From Hordeum vulgare subsp. vulgare (Eukaryota; Streptophyta; Magnoliopsida; Poales; Poaceae), in the NCBI RefSeq assembly GCF_904849725.1, contig NC_058522.1:194327468-194391467 (forward strand): DNA of 64,000 nucleotides, in the 5' to 3' direction. Of the stretch, positions 59,466 to 64,000 are shown piece by piece (position 1 is the first letter of the stretch; every line of letters begins with the position of its first letter). A program made the position numbers and the translations under genes. Below the pieces are notes generated by a model. That model worked only from the letters and a program-made list of their open reading frames with translations. It was not told the origin of the DNA and did no database searches.

Positions 59466-60203
59466 TCACGGAGTGCTTCTTTGTGGCTTCATAGTCGGTA
59501 TGACCAGTCTCGGCATTCATCGCCTTGTTGACTAGGGCTTGGAAGCTTGTACATTCGTGGAGGCGCAAATCACGACGAAGCTCAGGGCTCAGACCCTTAC
59601 GGAATCTTGCTTGCTTCTTGGCATCAGTGGACACCTCCTCTGTTGCATAGCGGGCGAGGTTACCGAACTCGCGGCTATAGGCATCCACAGTCAACTTTCC
59701 CTGGGTGAATGCACAGAACTCCTCTCTCTTTCTGTCCATCAGGCCCTCTGGAATATGGTGCAGACGGAGGCTGCACTAAAATCTACCCATGTGGCTACTG
59801 GTTTAGCAGGACGCATAGCTTCAAAGTTCTACCACCACAGATTGGCGGGTCCTTCCAGAAAGTACGCTGCAAAGGTCACCTTGTCGGTCTCAGAAACATT
59901 CGCAGAGTGAATCTTACGTGAAATACTGCACAACCAATCATCAGCGTCGAGGGGATCGACGGAGTGATGGAACTTTGGAGGATTCAGCTTCACAAAGTCA
60001 TTGAGGGACACTGCAGCATTCCTAGGCTGACGAGCCGTATTTTGCTCAATACGCTCTAACAGTCGGTTGTTCTCCCTTTTGTTTCTCTCTGCCTCAAGCA
60101 TAACTTCCGCCAGAGAGGGCGGATGAGGCAGTTCTTCCTGCGACGCTTGACTACCCTCGCCTTGCTCATGAGCAGGGACACGGTTCAAACTGGTGAACAC
60201 CAT
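59340..60203 (-). pseudogene. Element D gag (capsid part)
   Basis: ATG at 60203 (MVFTSLNRVP). Basic/acidic N terminus, LNDFVKLNPPKFHHSVDPLD and the capsid-like DWLCSISRKIHSANVSETDK, FAAYFLEGPANLWW, TQGKLTVDAYSREFGNLARY typical of the Retrotrans_gag family. A TAG at 59829-59831, a frameshift near 59775 and another near 59465 disrupt it. E lacks this region entirely. Confidence 0.88.
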
Positions 60204-60547
60204 CCTGACAAACAAACTCACAGCTTAGACCAATATCATCATTAATACTAGCTATGGATTAAGAATGCACTGCACACATGGAATGCGGAAATGAATATCC
60301 AAATAGCATGGTAACAAGCAATTGCTATATATACACCATGGTTCATACACACCATTACATAGTTCAGTACAACCTTAACCGAAGAGCAAACTACGGAAAA
60401 TATGAGACTACTCATCAGAGGCTCCCAAGCTTCCTATACATTATTTATCTATGCCTCCGACATTTATTTCATGACAGAAGCATAGTCCACAAGTCACACA
60501 GGACTGTAAAAGTACAGCTACTACCATACTATCCTTCCACTCACGGT
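60204..60547 (-). other. Element D leader between extra ORF and gag
   Basis: No ORF or repeat. AT-rich, comparable in position to the leader that E (36324-36465) and F (49376-49515) share. Confidence 0.4.
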
Positions 60548-61321
60548 TCAGGCATCCGCATAGAACATCTCATAAAGATTGCCTCCATGGCCTGGAAGCT
60601 CAACCTGCGGATCAGGAAATACTCCAGCCTGAGATCCCTGGGATCCGTAAGGACACGGATGTGGCCTTGGACCCCTGACTGGTGGTAGTAGAGGTCCCCG
60701 AAGAGGGGTGACTCCTCCTATAGCAGGCCAGTCAACATGAGCCGGAAGATGGTTTCTAACAGGGTTCAGCATCTCCATATCTCCATACCCTGTCTGGACT
60801 ATAGGTGCTAGCTGCGTCAAAGCCATCCACAGACGGGAACGTGTAGCATAAAGCTCCATACGAAGGGCACGAGCATCCCTGTCTCTATTCTCTAGCATCT
60901 CAGCAGTGGACTGCAGCAGCGGATCCTCCATAGAGGAATCAAAGTATACCCCACTTAGGCATCCTTCTTCACCTGGATGAGAGGCGGGAACATAGCAGAA
61001 CTCTGAGTTCTACAGCAGTGCATGCCTAGCCCTCATGATGGTCAGCATTGAATAGGCAGCATCTTGTACTGCCATGTTAACAGTGACTCCCAATCCATAA
61101 GACCAATGGATTGGCTCCTCAGCTCCACGGTAATCTGGGAATACCCTAACAGTGCAGAGGTACTGGCTCTGATTAAAATCCCGGTACTGCTCCTCCACTG
61201 TGTACTCTGGGTACCAGCGGTAGCCGGACACTGACATCATCCTGACTAGCATGGCCGTATGACCCGACACATCAATGCACCTAGTCAGACGAACCACCTG
61301 ACGAGAAGGACGACCAGGCAT
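60548..61321 (-). pseudogene. Extra ORF upstream of gag in element D
   Basis: One minus-strand frame of 257 sense positions from ATG 61321 (MPGRPSRQVVRLTRCIDVSG) to the stop at 60548, broken only by a TAG at 61010-61012; I checked that the frame is continuous across it. N-terminal part YPEYTVEEQYRDF, beta-like QYLCTVRVFPDY, then GLGVTVNMAVQDAAYSMLTI, a helix with the AxxxAAxxxL pattern; then HPGEEG...YFDSSMEDPLLQ and a helix rich in Arg/Ala; Pro/Gly-rich C terminus. The order matches the ORFs in E and F. No known domain; a double-stranded-RNA-binding-like fold is speculative. Confidence 0.68.
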
Positions 61322-61572
61322 CTAAAAATAGAGAGTAATGCAAAACCATTAGAGCTCTGAAGACAAAATTGGGCAGCATAACGGCTGTAAATGCTCAAAA
61401 ACAATTTCGAGACAACCCATCAAATAGAATAGCGTAACCACTCAACTATCAAGTTCAATTCTCTGGTTATCAAAACTTACTTCCTTTTCCTAGGGATAAA
61501 AGAAACCCAAAATAACTCTCGACCCATTGTCCTATAATCTACCGATCAAAAACACGAGCCTAATAGAAGAAC
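61322..61572 (-). other. 5' leader of element D with primer site deleted
   Basis: Short AT-rich leader. No TGGTATCA-type primer site and no LTR end are present; it passes straight into the LTR at a point equal to 52377 of the other copy. Confidence 0.65.
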
Positions 61573-64000
61573 ACACCAGCTAAGAAGGACACATGCCGGT
61601 CAACCAATGTGTCCGGAGCAGTAGCGAACTACCATGGCTCATTGGATCACAAAGGGGCATTTCCCTGTAAGGAATGCTGCTAAAGCCTACGGCTAGGTAA
61701 TCGAACCCCATACATATCAAGTACAACACACGTACGCATGGCATACCGATATGTATAGATATATCGATGGCATCACAACATAACCACAAACATACAAACT
61801 TTATTTAGAAGGCTCGGAAGAGCCACACACATAATATTACAAGGTAGGGTTCTCACGACCCATCATCACAAGTCATACACACAATTCTTACAAGCCAGCG
61901 GAAGATTTAAAGTTGTCTGAGTACAGACAGAGGGAAAGATAAAGGCACATGGCCCGACTATCTACAAACCCATCCTAGGGCCAGATCGTAGCTGGTATAC
62001 CAACTACTCGTCGTCGTCGATGTCTAGGTAGAACCCTCCATTAGGGTCATTAACAACCTCTGCAACAATTATTAATCAAACATGAGTACAAAAGTATTCA
62101 GCAAGACTTTAGGATAAGCTATCTACTCATGCAATGTATCAATAAGGAATTGTGGGGTTTCATGCGGCAAGCGAGCATTTGACTCGTGGCTAGACAACTT
62201 GCATTTTTAAATAATTTTGACAACTTTGATTTCTCGCACACGAGTCCACTAACACCACAACAATACTCCATCGTGGAATCATTTCGTCTCCATACGGAAA
62301 TGCCGTCCACGACACTCACGCTTATCTTGACAATTTTATGAGTAGCCATTAAAGTTATCTATGAACAACAAATCTCTCCAAGTAGTCCATATCCGCGGAC
62401 GCGGCTATTCGAATAGATCATAACCCTGCAGGGGTGTACTTCTTCACACACGCTCTCGCCACCATGTGCACGTCATGCACCTCGGCAACCTTCAAGCAAA
62501 AGCCCAGCGAGGCAGTCGGCCACGACCGTTAACCACACTAATACTTACTCCAGGTGTATTGCCTATCTGAGGGTAACCCGCACGGAAGTCCGGCCGAGGT
62601 TTCCGCCACGGCCCCAAACGATGTGCGCAGGGTTCCCAAGCCCACCATCCGGGTGCCACTTGGTACACCGTGCCACTGCCTACCGCATCATAGCCCATCT
62701 CTAAGGTCAGCGCTACGCACGGCAATTAAGTATAAGCGATTAATAAGTCGAGAGGGTCAATTAAGTATCCCAACATGTGGTCGTATCTAGTCTTGGATTA
62801 CAAACACGGAACTCGGTTCCTAAGGACGGTTCCAATGAAACAACCCGCCATGTACTCCTACATAGCCTTTCACCGGTACCTTTACCAAATCAGGTTCAAC
62901 CCACGACCTTTACTTACTGACCACATTCTCACGATCCTATTCATCACCCAGATGACAGACCATACACAACTCTAAGCATAGCATGCATAGCAGGATAAGG
63001 CACATCATGGCTCAAGCATTTACCAGGTATGCTAGGTTGCAAGCTTCAGCTATTTACTGTGACAAAGACAGGTCATCCAAAGGAAGTGGGTTCAACTAAC
63101 GTGGCAAAAGCATTTAAAGCATTTGATCCTAATGCAATAAGTAAGTGCAGGAGCGAGAACATGGGTTTTATCGGGGTGATCAAAATGGTTGCTTGTCTTG
63201 TTGCTCAGGAGAGGGACAATATCCGTCAGTCGGATATTTGGTGGAATCCGGTGGAGCGGAGCCTACCGATAGAAATGACATCAATCAATATCAATCATAT
63301 GCAACAAGATGATGCATGAGCATGGCATGAAGATGAAAGGTGGTAGGCTAATGTAGCTACCATTTATTAAGTTGAAGTTGATTTGAATCAAGATTCAAAT
63401 ATCACTTCAAACCAGGTATTTTCGAATACCCTTTTAATTGATTCGACCTGATGCTTAGCTCATTTTTTTTAACATGCATGGGAATGATATGTTGAGTAGC
63501 TGGTTGTGATTGTGCATTGTTTGGTCATGGCATTTGAAGTGGAATTCAAATGAATTTCAAATTCCAACTCCAAAGCATTTATCAAATTTAACCTATTCAC
63601 CATTTTGCATGTTTGGTGAAGTTAACATTTTCAAACATGTTTGAAAATGACATATTCAGATTCCTTGGATTTTTCTGATCATTTTTCATATATTATTTGT
63701 CCAATTTGGAGTGATATTCAAACTTTTCTGAATTTCCAAAGTTTTGAACTTATCTTGGAATTATTTTTAAACAGAAAAAGCTTTATTGCATCAGCATGAC
63801 ATCAGCAGGTCCAATTGGCCGTTGAAAGTCAAACCTGACCAGTGGGACCCACTGGTCAGTGACTCAGGCCAGTTTTTAGTTTAAATTTAAGTTAATTAGT
63901 TAATTAGCAGAGTAGGACCCACCAGTGGGTGACTGCTTAGGTTATTTTAATTATGTTAATTTCATTTTTATAATTACTAATTAACCAGAGGCTGGCCCCA
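61573..64000 (-). repeat. 5' LTR of element D, lacking its last 340 bp, running off the window
   Basis: Aligns with 52377-54360 of the 3' LTR, with extra sequence at 61971-62440 (absent from the left copy) and a small difference near 62722-62810. The LTR end (52039-52376 equivalent) and primer site are missing. Continues beyond 64000. Confidence 0.88.

Larger units (their letters stand above)
52039..64000 (-). mobile_element. Gypsy LTR retrotransposon D (Tekay/Del-like), minus strand, right end outside window
   Basis: Left terminus TGTCGGGACCCC at 52039. 3' LTR to about 55745, polypurine tract, then integrase, RNase H, RT, protease and gag reading leftward, an extra ORF, and a second LTR copy from 61573 to the window end. 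The LTR copies differ by about 5% by eye over 53400-53670 versus 63059-63320. Coding frames carry several stops and shifts. The left flank CGTCT (52034-52038) would be the target duplication; its partner is not in the window. Confidence 0.9.

Overview
The window looks like gene-free intergenic DNA from a large grass genome, most likely a Triticeae species (wheat, Aegilops, barley or rye). I infer this from the CACTA, Gypsy, Stowaway and hAT families present, their multi-kilobase LTRs, and dense nesting. I found no convincing host gene, no rRNA or tRNA gene, and nothing prokaryotic. Nearly everything belongs to transposable elements inserted into one another, and most of their genes carry stops, frameshifts or deletions.

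Layout. 1-7206 is the right part of a CACTA DNA transposon (CACTA-A): a spliced Transposase_24-type gene, a huge GGA/GAA array, and a terminal region full of TTTGCCGTCTGC repeats. 7207-11570 is old LTR-like sequence. 11571-13278 is a truncated CACTA of another family (CACTA-X). 13279-14135 is part of a minus-strand LTR of Gypsy element F. 14136-46030 is Gypsy element E (plus strand), which inserted into that LTR. E's 5' LTR is split by CACTA-B (18335-35276, TSD ACT). The TNPD transposase gene of CACTA-B is split by CACTA-C (25866-32224, TSD TCC). CACTA-C carries a Stowaway-like MITE (28076-28332) and a hAT-type element (30612-31557, TSD AGAGGAAG). E's 3' LTR is split by a related solo LTR (40521-44680). 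46031-52038 is the rest of F (minus strand). F has LTRs, a primer site and a polypurine tract but no gag-pol. 52039 to the window end is Gypsy element D (minus strand), inserted into F's 5' LTR. The insertion order F, then E, then CACTA-B, then CACTA-C, then hAT/MITE is a five-level nest, with target-site duplications visible at most levels.

How the genes work together. In CACTA-B a TNPD transposase gene (Transpos_assoc, Transposase_21, DUF4218, DUF4216) is followed on the same strand by a Transposase_24 gene, the usual two-gene plan of plant CACTA elements. In E and D the order is LTR, primer site (lost in D), an extra upstream ORF, gag zinc knuckle, protease, RT, RNase H, integrase, chromodomain-like tail, polypurine tract, LTR, which fits a Tekay/Del-like chromovirus. 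All copies look dead.

The most interesting signal is the extra ORF between the primer site and gag. It can be aligned by eye in E, D and the pol-less element F. In F it is the only protein-coding region, stays in one frame for 262 codons and includes a CCHC zinc knuckle. Its middle has a beta-rich stretch followed by an AxxxAAxxxL helix, vaguely like a double-stranded-RNA-binding fold, and a coiled coil follows. That suggests a packaging or partner protein for non-autonomous elements, but the function is inference.
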